Below, piece after piece: positions 44,311-52,599 of a stretch of DNA of 64,000 nucleotides. The DNA is from Rhodanobacter_A agri (GTDB taxonomy: Bacteria; Pseudomonadota; Gammaproteobacteria; Xanthomonadales; Rhodanobacteraceae). Position numbers and translations under genes: made by a program. The notes under the pieces are model-generated. The model was not told the origin of the DNA, searched no databases, and worked only from the letters and a program-made list of their open reading frames with translations. The stretch lies in contig NZ_JADIKL010000003.1 of the NCBI RefSeq assembly GCF_044904705.1, positions 124,001-188,000 on the forward strand, read 5' to 3'. Each line of letters starts with the position of its first letter. Position 1 is the stretch's first letter.

Positions 44311-44360
44311 ACCCCTGATTTCGGGGATACCCAAGCTCGCCCCATCTGACTAGCGTGACG
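44311..44360 (+). promoter_or_regulatory. Promoter B with activator box (upstream of the small sulfotransferase)
   Basis: CCCC-TGATTTC-GGGG-ATACCCAAG (44312-44335), exactly 10 bp, then CTGACTAGCGTGACG with -10-like TAGCGT at 44351-44356. It is nearly identical to promoter A over box, spacing and downstream element. It probably drives the small sulfotransferase and the autotransporter gene 61 bp further on. Confidence 0.68.
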
Positions 44361-44418
44361 CCGCTCGCAAAAGTAACGCTCAACAGATCGAGCGCGTCAT
44401 CCAGGGGGAGGCAAGCCG

Positions 44419-45231
44419 GTGCTGCAGCGCATTCATTTCATCTCGGGCCTGCCGCGCTCGGGCTCCACCTTGCTGGCCGCCTTGCTGCGGCAGAACCCGC
44501 GCTTGCACGCCGGCATGAGCAGCCCGCTCGCCGGCATGTTCGGCGCACTCATGGGCGAGATGAGCGAACGCAACGAGTTCGCCGTCTTCCTCGACGATGC
44601 CAAGCGCCGGCGCATCCTGCGCACCCTGTTCGACGAATTCCATGCCGACAACGCTGCCAGGGTGGTGTTCGACACCAGCCGCGCCTGGTGCGCCCGCATG
44701 CCGGCCATCGCCGATCTATTCCCCGAGGCGAAAGTCATCGCCTGCGTGCGCGAGCTGCCGTGGATCATCGACAGCATCGAACGTCTGGTACAGAAAAACC
44801 TGTACAGCCCTTCGTCGATCTTCAATTTCACGCCGGGCGGCACGGTGTACACCCGTGCCAACGGCGTGGCCGGCGCCGACGGCATGGTCGGCTTCGCCTA
44901 CGACGCGCTGAAGCAGGCTTGCTACGGCGCCCAGGCCGACCGCCTGCTGCTGGTGCAGTACGAAACCCTGACCAGCCAGCCGGCCCGTACGCTTGAGGCC
45001 ATCTACGACTTCATCGGCGAACCGGCCTTCCCGCACGATTTCCTGCACGTCGACTACGACGTGACCGAATTCGACCGCCGCGCCGGCACCCCGGGCCTGC
45101 ACACCGTGCGCGGCAAGGTGAAGGCCGAACCGCGCAAGAGCCTGCTGCCACCCGACCTGTTCCAGCGCTTCGCCGGCGACGCCTTCTGGAACGACCCGCA
45201 ACGCCTGCCCGAAGGCCTGCGCATCGTCTGA
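44419..45231 (+). CDS. Sulfotransferase-family protein
   Basis: A 270-residue single-domain sulfotransferase. The 5'-phosphosulfate loop is HFISGLPRSGSTLLAALL at the N-terminus. A 3'-phosphate-binding region lies around VIACVRELPWIIDSIERLV, and LLLVQYETLTSQPARTLEAI follows. The start is a GTG at 44419 after CCAGGGGGAGG, confirmed by alignment with the ATG of the decayed copy at 41923. It is probably cytoplasmic and PAPS-dependent; the acceptor is unknown. Both the leader and the promoter resemble those of the preceding gene. The next gene is the giant autotransporter, which it may modify. Confidence 0.9.
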   Translation: MLQRIHFISGLPRSGSTLLAALLRQNPRLHAGMSSPLAGMFGALMGEMSERNEFAVFLDDAKRRRILRTLFDEFHADNAARVVFDTSRAWCARMPAIADLFPEAKVIACVRELPWIIDSIERLVQKNLYSPSSIFNFTPGGTVYTRANGVAGADGMVGFAYDALKQACYGAQADRLLLVQYETLTSQPARTLEAIYDFIGEPAFPHDFLHVDYDVTEFDRRAGTPGLHTVRGKVKAEPRKSLLPPDLFQRFAGDAFWNDPQRLPEGLRIV

Positions 45232-45292
45232 CGCGCATCGTCATCGCACCGCCGCCACTCGCCATCTCGACGCATTCCAGGGGGAATCCGCC

Positions 45293-48200
45293 ATGAACCG
45301 CATCTATCGACTCGTATGGAATCGCGCGCTGCGCACGTTGCAAGTCGCCTCGGAACTCGCGCGATCGCATGGCGCCACCGGCGCCTGCGGCGACAACGCG
45401 CACGCACCTACCCAGCGACGCCTGCCGCGGGCCATTGCCTCGGTACTTGGCGCCGGCTTGTTGTGGGTCACGCTGCCTGCGGCGGCAGTGCCGACATGTC
45501 CGATAGGTAGTTCGGTGATCGCGACCAGCGGAACCGCCGGCACGCCTGGCGGCACCGGCGCAACGGGGGCAAACGGCGCCAACACGGGCGACGGCGGTTT
45601 CTCGGGTTCCGCGGGTAGCGACGGTACGTCGGGTGGAAACGCCTATGTCGCGGGCAGCGGCACGGCGTCACTGTGCGTCGCGGTGCCGGGCCTGGTGGCA
45701 GGCGGCCAGGGTGGTGGCGGCGGCGCGGGCGGCGGCGGCGGCAACGGCAAGGGCGGCGGCGTTACCCAACGCGGCGGTGCTGGCGGCAATGGCGCTTTTG
45801 GCGGCAATGGCGCCGATGGCGGCACCGGCATCTTGAGTACCGGCTACTTCCGTTTGACCAACCTTGCTGGCCACGTGACGGGCACTGGCGCCTTTGTTGG
45901 CGGCATTACCGGCGGCGCTGGCGGCACCGGTGGCGCGGGCGGCGGCGGCGGCGGCGGCGGTCAGGCGCTCAGTACCGCCGGCGCCGGCGGCAATGGTGGC
46001 AACGGCGGCAATGGCGGCGACGGTGGCGTTGGCATCTTGAGCACCGCCGGTTTCAACGCATCCAACGCCGGCTACATCTTTGGCGGCGACGGCGGCGCTG
46101 GCGGCAGCGGCGGCAACGGTGGCAGCTCAGACGGCGCCACCGTAGGTGGTTCGGCCGGGATTCCGGGCAACGGCGGTATCGGCGGCTACGGCGGAGCGGC
46201 GGTGAGTGGCCAAGGCTTCACCTTGTCCAACCAGGGCTATATCAAGGGCGGCGCGGGTGGCCAGGGCGGCGACGGTGGCAGCGGTGGCAACGGTGGCAGC
46301 GGCGTCGTGGGGGGCAGTGGTTCCGGTGGCGGTGTCAGTGGTGGTGGTGGCGCGGGCGGCGCGGGCGTGATGGGTACCAGCTTCACCCTGACCAACTCCG
46401 GCATCGTCGATGGCGGCCAAGGCGGCGGCGGCGGTACAGGCGGCCAGGGCGGCAGCGGCGGCAGTGGCGTCTTGTCCGGCAATGGCTCCGGCGGCGGTGC
46501 CAGCGGCGGCGGCGGCGCCGGTGGCGTAGGCGTGATCGGTACCAGTTTCACCCTGACCAACTCCGGCGCCGTTGATGGCGGTGCGGGCGGCAATGGCGGC
46601 ACGGGCGGCAATGGCGGCACCGGCGGCAGCGGCGTGACGGGCAGCGGCGGCGGCGGTGGCGGCTTCAGCAGCGGCGGCGGTGCGGGCGGCGCGGGCGTTA
46701 TCGGATATCAGTCCTCCCTGGACAACTCCGGATCCATCCACGGCGGCGCTGGCGGCACCGGCGGCATCGGCGGCCAAGGGGCCGCGAGCGGCATCGGCCT
46801 TGTCACCAGCGGTGGCGGCAATGGCGGCATGAGCAGTGGTGGCGGCGGCGGCGGCATGGGTGTCAGTGGCACGGGCACCAGCGGCCACTACTTTGTATCG
46901 ACCAATGTCAGCACGGGCGCGATGGTCGGTGGCGACGGTGGCAGGGGCGGCTCAGGTGGCAGTGGTGGAACCAGCGGCTACGGTGTCGCCACCGTGGGCG
47001 GCGGCGGCGTGGGCGGTGGCGGCGGCGGCGGCGGCGGCGGTGGCGGCGGCTTCAACGGAAGCTACTTCACCCTGACCAACGCGGGCGGCATCAAGGGCGG
47101 CGCAGGCGGCACCGGCAGCAGTGGCGGCAGCGGTGGCAACAGCGGCTTCACCCTGATCGGCACCGGCGGTGGCAACGGCGGTAATGGTGGCGGCGGTGGC
47201 GGCGGCGGCAGCGGCGTCAGCGGCAAACACTTCGTGTTGACCAACAGCGCTTCTGGTGCCATCGCCGGTGGTGACGGTGGACAAGGCAGTGGCGGCGGCG
47301 GCAGCGGCAGCGGCGGTGATTCGCTGGTCAGCTACGGCGGCGGCGGCGGTGGTTTCGGCGGCTTTGGCGGCGACGGCGGCAGCGGCGTCGGCGGCGCGGA
47401 TTTCAGTTTGGTCAACGCGGGCAGAATCACCGGTGGTAACGGTGGCGGTGGCGGCACCGGCGGGGTCGGCAGTGGTGGCGGCATCATCGGCATAGGTGGC
47501 AACGGCAGTGGCAACGCCGGTGGCGCCCAGATCGGTGGTGCAGGCGTGTTGGGGCTGGGCAATGCCAAGGTCATCACCAGCGGGAACATTGCGGGCGGCC
47601 TGTCAGGCAGCGGCGGGCAGATGGATGCCATCGACTTCCTTGGCGGCGGCAACACGCTAACGCTGGAAAACGGCTTCAGTTTCGCCGGCAACGTGATCAG
47701 CTTCAGCGGCACCGCCAACGGTGGCGACACCCTGGTGCTGGGGGGCGACAACTCAGGCCCTGGCGCAACAGGCAACGGTTCATTCGACTTGTCGGCCATC
47801 GTCAACGTGCTGCCGATGGGAAACAACGCATCGACGCAGTACTACGGCTTCACGCACTACGAGAAAACCGGTAGCAGCAGCTGGACCCTGACCGGCCTTG
47901 GCGTCGGCAACTGGTCGCTCTCCGGGGGTACGCTCGAACTGGCCGGAGCGGTAGCGGGATTCATGCCTGGCTGGCTCAGCGGCACGGCCGGCAACAGCGG
48001 GACTGTCAGCAACAATGGCGGCCCCGGAGGCGGTGGCGGCAATGGTGGCGTCGCCGTATCGGCGGATCCCGGTGTCGCGCTGGCCGTCGATAGTGGCGCG
48101 ATGCTGATCGGCGGCAACGCAGGCAGCGGTGGCGCGGGTGCCATCGGAGGCAATGGCGGCAATGGTGGCGCGGCGGTCAGCGGCCAAGGCTTTACCGTGA

Positions 48201-51200
48201 CCAACGCTGGCAGCATCGGTGGCGGCAACGGTGCCGGCGGTGGCTCCGGCAGCATTGGCGGAAATGGCGGGAGTGGCGCCGCCGGCATCAGCGGCGCCGA
48301 TTTCATCCTGACCAACAGCGGACGCATCAACGGCGGCAGCGGCGGTGCTAGCGGAGCCGGTAGCGTCAACGGCGCCGCCGGCGCCGGCGGTGCCGGTGTC
48401 GTCGCCACCGGCGGCAGCAGCATCACCACCAGCGGCAGGATCTTCGGCGGCACAGGCAACGGCGGCCGGGCCGACGCGGTGGATCTCTCCAACGGCGGCA
48501 ACACGCTGACCCTGGAAAGCGGCTTCAGTTTCGCTGGCAACGTGGTGTCCACGGGAGGAGACACGCTGGTGCTGGGCGGCGATACCTCGCCTGCCAACGC
48601 ATTCGACCTGTCCAACGTCGTCGCCTCGCTGCCATCCAGCTACAGCAGCACGCAATATGTCGGCTTCGACAAGCTCGCCAAGAGCGGCAACAGCACCTGG
48701 GTCATCATAGGCAACACAGCCTCGACCGCACCGTGGACGATCAACGGCGGCATCTTGCAGGTGGGCAACAGCAGCAGCGACGGTGCACTCGCCGTCAACG
48801 TCACCGACAACGCCACGCTGGCCTTCGACAATACCGCTACTACCAGCTATGCCGGCCGCATCTCTGGTACCGGCTCACTCATCCAGCAAGGTAACGGCGC
48901 GCTCATCCTTACCGGCGCCAACTCCTACTCCGGCGGCACCACCATAAACGCGGGCTCGCTGCTGCAGATCGGCAATGGCGGCACTGCCGGCTCGATCACT
49001 GGCAACGTCACGGACAACGGCGCGTTGGCCATCGACCGCAGCGACACCGTGGACTTGGCCGGCGCGATCACTGGCAACGGTACGCTGACACAGGCCGGCA
49101 GCGGCACCCTGGTCCTCGACGGCAGCAGCAGCGGCTTTGCGGGAAACACCACCGTGGCCGCGGGCACGCTGGTGATCGGCAGCGTGGCCGGCAATGGCGC
49201 CGTGCTGGGTGGCCATGTCGTGGTCGATGCCGGCTCCACGCTGCGCGGCCATGGCAGCGTCGGCGGCAATGTCGATGTGCTGTCCGGCGGCATCGTCACG
49301 CCGGGCGATTCCATCGGCACACTCACCGTCAACGGCAACTTCACCGCGGCGCAGGGCAGCCTTATGAACTTCGCCTTCGGCGCGCCGGCCGCGAATTTCC
49401 AGACCGCCGGCAGCGGCGACAGCGTGCATGTGGGCGGCAACCTCGAACTGGATGGCACCACTCTCAACGTCACCAACGCAGGCGGCATGGGGCCGGGGCT
49501 GTACAACCTGTTCACCTACAGCGGCAGCCTGACCGAGACCAACGGCGGCATCAGCCTGGGCACGACCGCGGGCCAGGCACTGACGATCCAGAATCTCACC
49601 GCGCAGAAACAGATCAATCTGATCGACACCACCGGCCTCACGCTCGATTTCTGGAATGCCAACGCCCTGGCCTCGGCCACGCGGATGGGCGGCGGCAACG
49701 GCACCTGGTCGGCCACCTCACAGGAGTGGACCAACGCCACCGGCAGTGCAACGAACCTGGCGATGCAGCCGCAGCCGGGCTTTGCGATCTTCGGCGGCAC
49801 GCCGGGCACGGTGACGGTGGACGACGGCGCCGGCAGCGTCATGGCAACGGGCATGCAATTCGCTACGAATGGCTACGCCCTGGTTGGCGGCACGCTGACC
49901 TTGGCTGCCAACGGCAACGCCGCGCCGGTGATCCGCGTAGGCGATGGCAGCAGCGCAGGCGCCGGCATGACGGCGACGATCAACAACATCCTCGCCGGCA
50001 GTGCCGGCCTCACCAAGACCGATCTCGGGACCCTGGTGCTGACCGCGGCCAATACCTACACCGGCGGCACCACCATTGACGCCGGCACCTTGCAGATAGG
50101 CAACGGTGGCAGCACGGGTGCAATCCTCGGCAACGTCGCCGACAACGGCACGCTGGCCTTCGACCACAGCGATGTGGTGAGCTTCACCGGCAGCGTCAGC
50201 GGCAGTGGCACGCTGGCGCAGATCGGCGGCGGCGTTCTCACCCTCACCGGCGCCAACAGCTATACCGGCACGACCACGATCGGCAGCGGCATGCTGGCCT
50301 TGTCGGGTAGCGGCAGCATCGCCAGATCCTCCGGTGTGGCCGTCGCGGCTGGCGCCACGTTTGATATCTCCGGCACCACGAGCGGCACGTCCATCGTCTC
50401 GCTCGACGGCGGCGGTGCGGTCACCCTCGGCAGCCGGATGCTGACCCTGACCAACGCCGCGGGCAGCTTTGCCGGCGTGATCGGCGGCAGCGGCGGCCTC
50501 ACTCTCGCCAGCGGTACCGAAATCCTCACCGGCGCCAACACCTATTCCGGCGGCACCATGATCGCGGCGGGCACCCTGCAGCTCGGCAATGGCGGCACTG
50601 CCGGAGCGATCGCCGGCAATGTCGCGGACAACGGCACGTTGGCCTTCGACCGCAGCGACGCAGTGAGCTTCGCCGGCACCGTCAGCGGCGGCGGCGCGCT
50701 GGTGCAGCTGGGCGGTGGCACGCTCACCCTCACCGGCGCCAACACCTATTCCGGCGGCACCACGATCAGCGCGGGCACGCTGGTGGTCGACAGCACCAGC
50801 CTGCCTGGCGCCGTCACCGACAACGCGACACTGGTCTTCGAGCAGGCCAGCAACGGCAGTTTCAGTGGTGCGATCAGCGGCAACGGCCGTTTCGCCAAGA
50901 CCGGTGCCGGCACGCTGATCCTGGACGGCAACAGCAGCAGCTTCGCCGGCACCACTAGCGTGCAGGCCGGCACGCTGGAAGTGGGCGATGCCAGCACGCC
51001 ATCGGCCGTGCTCGGAGGCAGCGTCTCGGTCGCCAGCGGCGGCACACTGCGCGGCCACGGCACGATAGCTGGCAACGTGAGCAACGACGGCACACTGTGG
51101 GCGGGGGGCTCGATCGGCACGTTGTCGATCCAGGGCAATTACGCCCAGGCCGCCAACGGGGTATTCGAGGTGGAAGCCACGCCCGGTGGCCAGGCCAGCC

Positions 51201-52507
51201 TGTTGCGCGTCGGCGGAACGGCCAACCTGGCGGGTACCGCGCTGGTGCTGGCGGACACCGGCACATGGGCTCCACGCACCAACTACACCATCCTCACTGC
51301 CGGCGGCGGCGTCAGCGGCGCGTTCGCCTCGACCAGCGTCAACCTGGCTTTCCTCGACCCGGTACTGAGCTATGCCGCAAACGCAGTGACGCTGTCGCTG
51401 GAGCGCAACGACATCAGCTTCAACACCGTGGCGCAGACACCCAACCAACAGGCCGTGGCGACCACGGTCAACCCGATGGGCTTCGGCAATCCGGTCTACG
51501 ACGCGCTGGTGGTGCTCGACGCGGCCACCGCCCGCCACGCCTTCGACCAGCTATCCGGCGAGATCCATGCCTCTACCCGTACTGCGATCGCCGACGACGA
51601 CCATTACGTGCGCGATGCGATCAACGCGCATCTCGCCGGCCAGGACAACAACGCGAATGGCCTGAACATCACCGATGCCGGCGGCGTCACCGCCTGGACG
51701 GCCACCTGGGGCCATTGGGGTAGCCACGACAGCGACGGCAACGCCTCCGACCTCGCCACCAACGGCAGCGGCTTCCTGGCGGGCGCCGACCTGCCGGTGG
51801 GTGGCACCGCGCGGCTCGGTGCGGTGTTAGGCACCGGCGAAGGCACGGCCCGCATCACCGCGCTGGGCTCGTCCTCGCACATCATCGACCAGCACCTGGG
51901 CATCTACGGCAGCACGCAGACCGGATCGCTGCTGTGGCAGGGCGCGGCCATCTACGGCTGGCAGAAGGTGGAGACGAACCGGCTGATCGACTTCGGCACG
52001 TTCAACGGCGCGGCCGTCAGCAGCTACCACGCGCATACCGCGCAAGCGTATGTCGATGGCAGCCTGCCGTTCGTGCACGGTGGCACCGCGCTGGCGCCTT
52101 TCGTGAACCTCGCGGTGGAACGGTTGGGCACGCCGACGATCGCGGAGAACGGCACGCCGGCCGCACTGGACGTGGCCGCGCAGGACAGCACCGTCGGCTA
52201 CGGCACGCTGGGCCTGCGCGCCAGCTTCGACCTCGGTGCGCCGAACCACGGCCTGCACGCCCACGCCAGCCTCGGCTGGCAGCACGCCTGGGGCGACCTG
52301 CTGCCGGTCGACACGATGCGTTTCCAGAGCGGCGGCGACAGCTTCGCGATCGCCGGCCTGCCGGTGCTGCGCAATGCCGGCGTGGTCAACGCTGGCATCA
52401 GCTTCACCATCGCACCCAACGTCTCGGTGGACGGCAGCTACCAGGGACAGTTCGGCCAGCGCGCCAAGGACCAGTCGGCACGCATCAGTCTCGACTGGAC
52501 GTTCTGA
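45293..52507 (+). CDS. Giant glycine-rich autotransporter (type Va)
   Basis: 2404 residues. The N-terminus MNRIYRLVWNRALRTLQVAS is an extended signal peptide region of type V secretion, followed by a hydrophobic core and an AAAVP cleavage area near residue 65. The passenger has a glycine-rich PE_PGRS-like block (about 83-776) and a second one (about 900-1060). Autotransporter-associated beta-strand repeats follow (about 1195-1930; TLTLTGANTYSGGTTISAGT). The C-terminal 12-strand beta-barrel (about 2130-2404) ends ISLDWTF with terminal Phe. It is likely a surface adhesin or matrix protein. It starts at 45293 after CCAGGGGGAATCC and follows the sulfotransferase gene by 61 bp. No protease or lipase triad was seen. 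Confidence 0.95.
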   Translation: MNRIYRLVWNRALRTLQVASELARSHGATGACGDNAHAPTQRRLPRAIASVLGAGLLWVTLPAAAVPTCPIGSSVIATSGTAGTPGGTGATGANGANTGDGGFSGSAGSDGTSGGNAYVAGSGTASLCVAVPGLVAGGQGGGGGAGGGGGNGKGGGVTQRGGAGGNGAFGGNGADGGTGILSTGYFRLTNLAGHVTGTGAFVGGITGGAGGTGGAGGGGGGGGQALSTAGAGGNGGNGGNGGDGGVGILSTAGFNASNAGYIFGGDGGAGGSGGNGGSSDGATVGGSAGIPGNGGIGGYGGAAVSGQGFTLSNQGYIKGGAGGQGGDGGSGGNGGSGVVGGSGSGGGVSGGGGAGGAGVMGTSFTLTNSGIVDGGQGGGGGTGGQGGSGGSGVLSGNGSGGGASGGGGAGGVGVIGTSFTLTNSGAVDGGAGGNGGTGGNGGTGGSGVTGSGGGGGGFSSGGGAGGAGVIGYQSSLDNSGSIHGGAGGTGGIGGQGAASGIGLVTSGGGNGGMSSGGGGGGMGVSGTGTSGHYFVSTNVSTGAMVGGDGGRGGSGGSGGTSGYGVATVGGGGVGGGGGGGGGGGGGFNGSYFTLTNAGGIKGGAGGTGSSGGSGGNSGFTLIGTGGGNGGNGGGGGGGGSGVSGKHFVLTNSASGAIAGGDGGQGSGGGGSGSGGDSLVSYGGGGGGFGGFGGDGGSGVGGADFSLVNAGRITGGNGGGGGTGGVGSGGGIIGIGGNGSGNAGGAQIGGAGVLGLGNAKVITSGNIAGGLSGSGGQMDAIDFLGGGNTLTLENGFSFAGNVISFSGTANGGDTLVLGGDNSGPGATGNGSFDLSAIVNVLPMGNNASTQYYGFTHYEKTGSSSWTLTGLGVGNWSLSGGTLELAGAVAGFMPGWLSGTAGNSGTVSNNGGPGGGGGNGGVAVSADPGVALAVDSGAMLIGGNAGSGGAGAIGGNGGNGGAAVSGQGFTVTNAGSIGGGNGAGGGSGSIGGNGGSGAAGISGADFILTNSGRINGGSGGASGAGSVNGAAGAGGAGVVATGGSSITTSGRIFGGTGNGGRADAVDLSNGGNTLTLESGFSFAGNVVSTGGDTLVLGGDTSPANAFDLSNVVASLPSSYSSTQYVGFDKLAKSGNSTWVIIGNTASTAPWTINGGILQVGNSSSDGALAVNVTDNATLAFDNTATTSYAGRISGTGSLIQQGNGALILTGANSYSGGTTINAGSLLQIGNGGTAGSITGNVTDNGALAIDRSDTVDLAGAITGNGTLTQAGSGTLVLDGSSSGFAGNTTVAAGTLVIGSVAGNGAVLGGHVVVDAGSTLRGHGSVGGNVDVLSGGIVTPGDSIGTLTVNGNFTAAQGSLMNFAFGAPAANFQTAGSGDSVHVGGNLELDGTTLNVTNAGGMGPGLYNLFTYSGSLTETNGGISLGTTAGQALTIQNLTAQKQINLIDTTGLTLDFWNANALASATRMGGGNGTWSATSQEWTNATGSATNLAMQPQPGFAIFGGTPGTVTVDDGAGSVMATGMQFATNGYALVGGTLTLAANGNAAPVIRVGDGSSAGAGMTATINNILAGSAGLTKTDLGTLVLTAANTYTGGTTIDAGTLQIGNGGSTGAILGNVADNGTLAFDHSDVVSFTGSVSGSGTLAQIGGGVLTLTGANSYTGTTTIGSGMLALSGSGSIARSSGVAVAAGATFDISGTTSGTSIVSLDGGGAVTLGSRMLTLTNAAGSFAGVIGGSGGLTLASGTEILTGANTYSGGTMIAAGTLQLGNGGTAGAIAGNVADNGTLAFDRSDAVSFAGTVSGGGALVQLGGGTLTLTGANTYSGGTTISAGTLVVDSTSLPGAVTDNATLVFEQASNGSFSGAISGNGRFAKTGAGTLILDGNSSSFAGTTSVQAGTLEVGDASTPSAVLGGSVSVASGGTLRGHGTIAGNVSNDGTLWAGGSIGTLSIQGNYAQAANGVFEVEATPGGQASLLRVGGTANLAGTALVLADTGTWAPRTNYTILTAGGGVSGAFASTSVNLAFLDPVLSYAANAVTLSLERNDISFNTVAQTPNQQAVATTVNPMGFGNPVYDALVVLDAATARHAFDQLSGEIHASTRTAIADDDHYVRDAINAHLAGQDNNANGLNITDAGGVTAWTATWGHWGSHDSDGNASDLATNGSGFLAGADLPVGGTARLGAVLGTGEGTARITALGSSSHIIDQHLGIYGSTQTGSLLWQGAAIYGWQKVETNRLIDFGTFNGAAVSSYHAHTAQAYVDGSLPFVHGGTALAPFVNLAVERLGTPTIAENGTPAALDVAAQDSTVGYGTLGLRASFDLGAPNHGLHAHASLGWQHAWGDLLPVDTMRFQSGGDSFAIAGLPVLRNAGVVNAGISFTIAPNVSVDGSYQGQFGQRAKDQSARISLDWTF
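45540..47620 (+). repeat. Glycine-rich coding repeats in the autotransporter passenger
   Basis: Tandem imperfect units encode GGxGGxGG stretches punctuated by a motif of the form F-T-L-T-N-x-G-x-I/V-x-GG. Neighbouring units with the GTACCAG-TTCACCCTGACC core at 46367 and 46532 are 165 bp (55 codons) apart. They are coding repeats prone to slippage and recombination; assembly errors are possible here. Confidence 0.85.
48880..51080 (+). repeat. Autotransporter-associated beta-strand repeats
   Basis: Copies of TGANxYSGGTTIxAGTL begin near 48899, 50032, 50236, 50515 and 50719. Three are followed by a longer shared unit with QIGNGG, NVADNGTLAFDRSD and SGTL. This is the passenger-helix repeat (PATR family) typical of large autotransporters. 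Confidence 0.85.
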
Positions 52508-52521
52508 GCAGGGGGAGCGGC

Positions 52522-52553
52522 GGGGCGCGATCGTCGAGTGGCGATCGCGCCCC
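52522..52553. terminator. Terminator between the autotransporter gene and pepP
   Basis: A perfect 12-bp GC-rich inverted repeat (52522-52533 and 52542-52553) with an 8-nt loop, followed on the plus strand by GGGCTTTCTT. It lies 15 nt after the autotransporter stop, between convergent genes. Confidence 0.75.
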
Positions 52554-52599
52554 GGGCTTTCTTCGCCGCTGTGCCGGCCGATGCGGAGCCGGCAACATG

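Noticed and set aside
45540..47620. Possible CRISPR-like or satellite repeat array
   Set aside because: The repeats are in frame, vary in length and encode glycine-rich protein; there are no constant-length repeats with unique spacers.
49718..51538. 606-codon minus-strand ORF opposite the autotransporter
   Set aside because: It mirrors the repeat structure of the plus-strand gene, has no recognisable domain, and overlaps a gene with complete signal, passenger and barrel. Such shadows are expected at this GC content.
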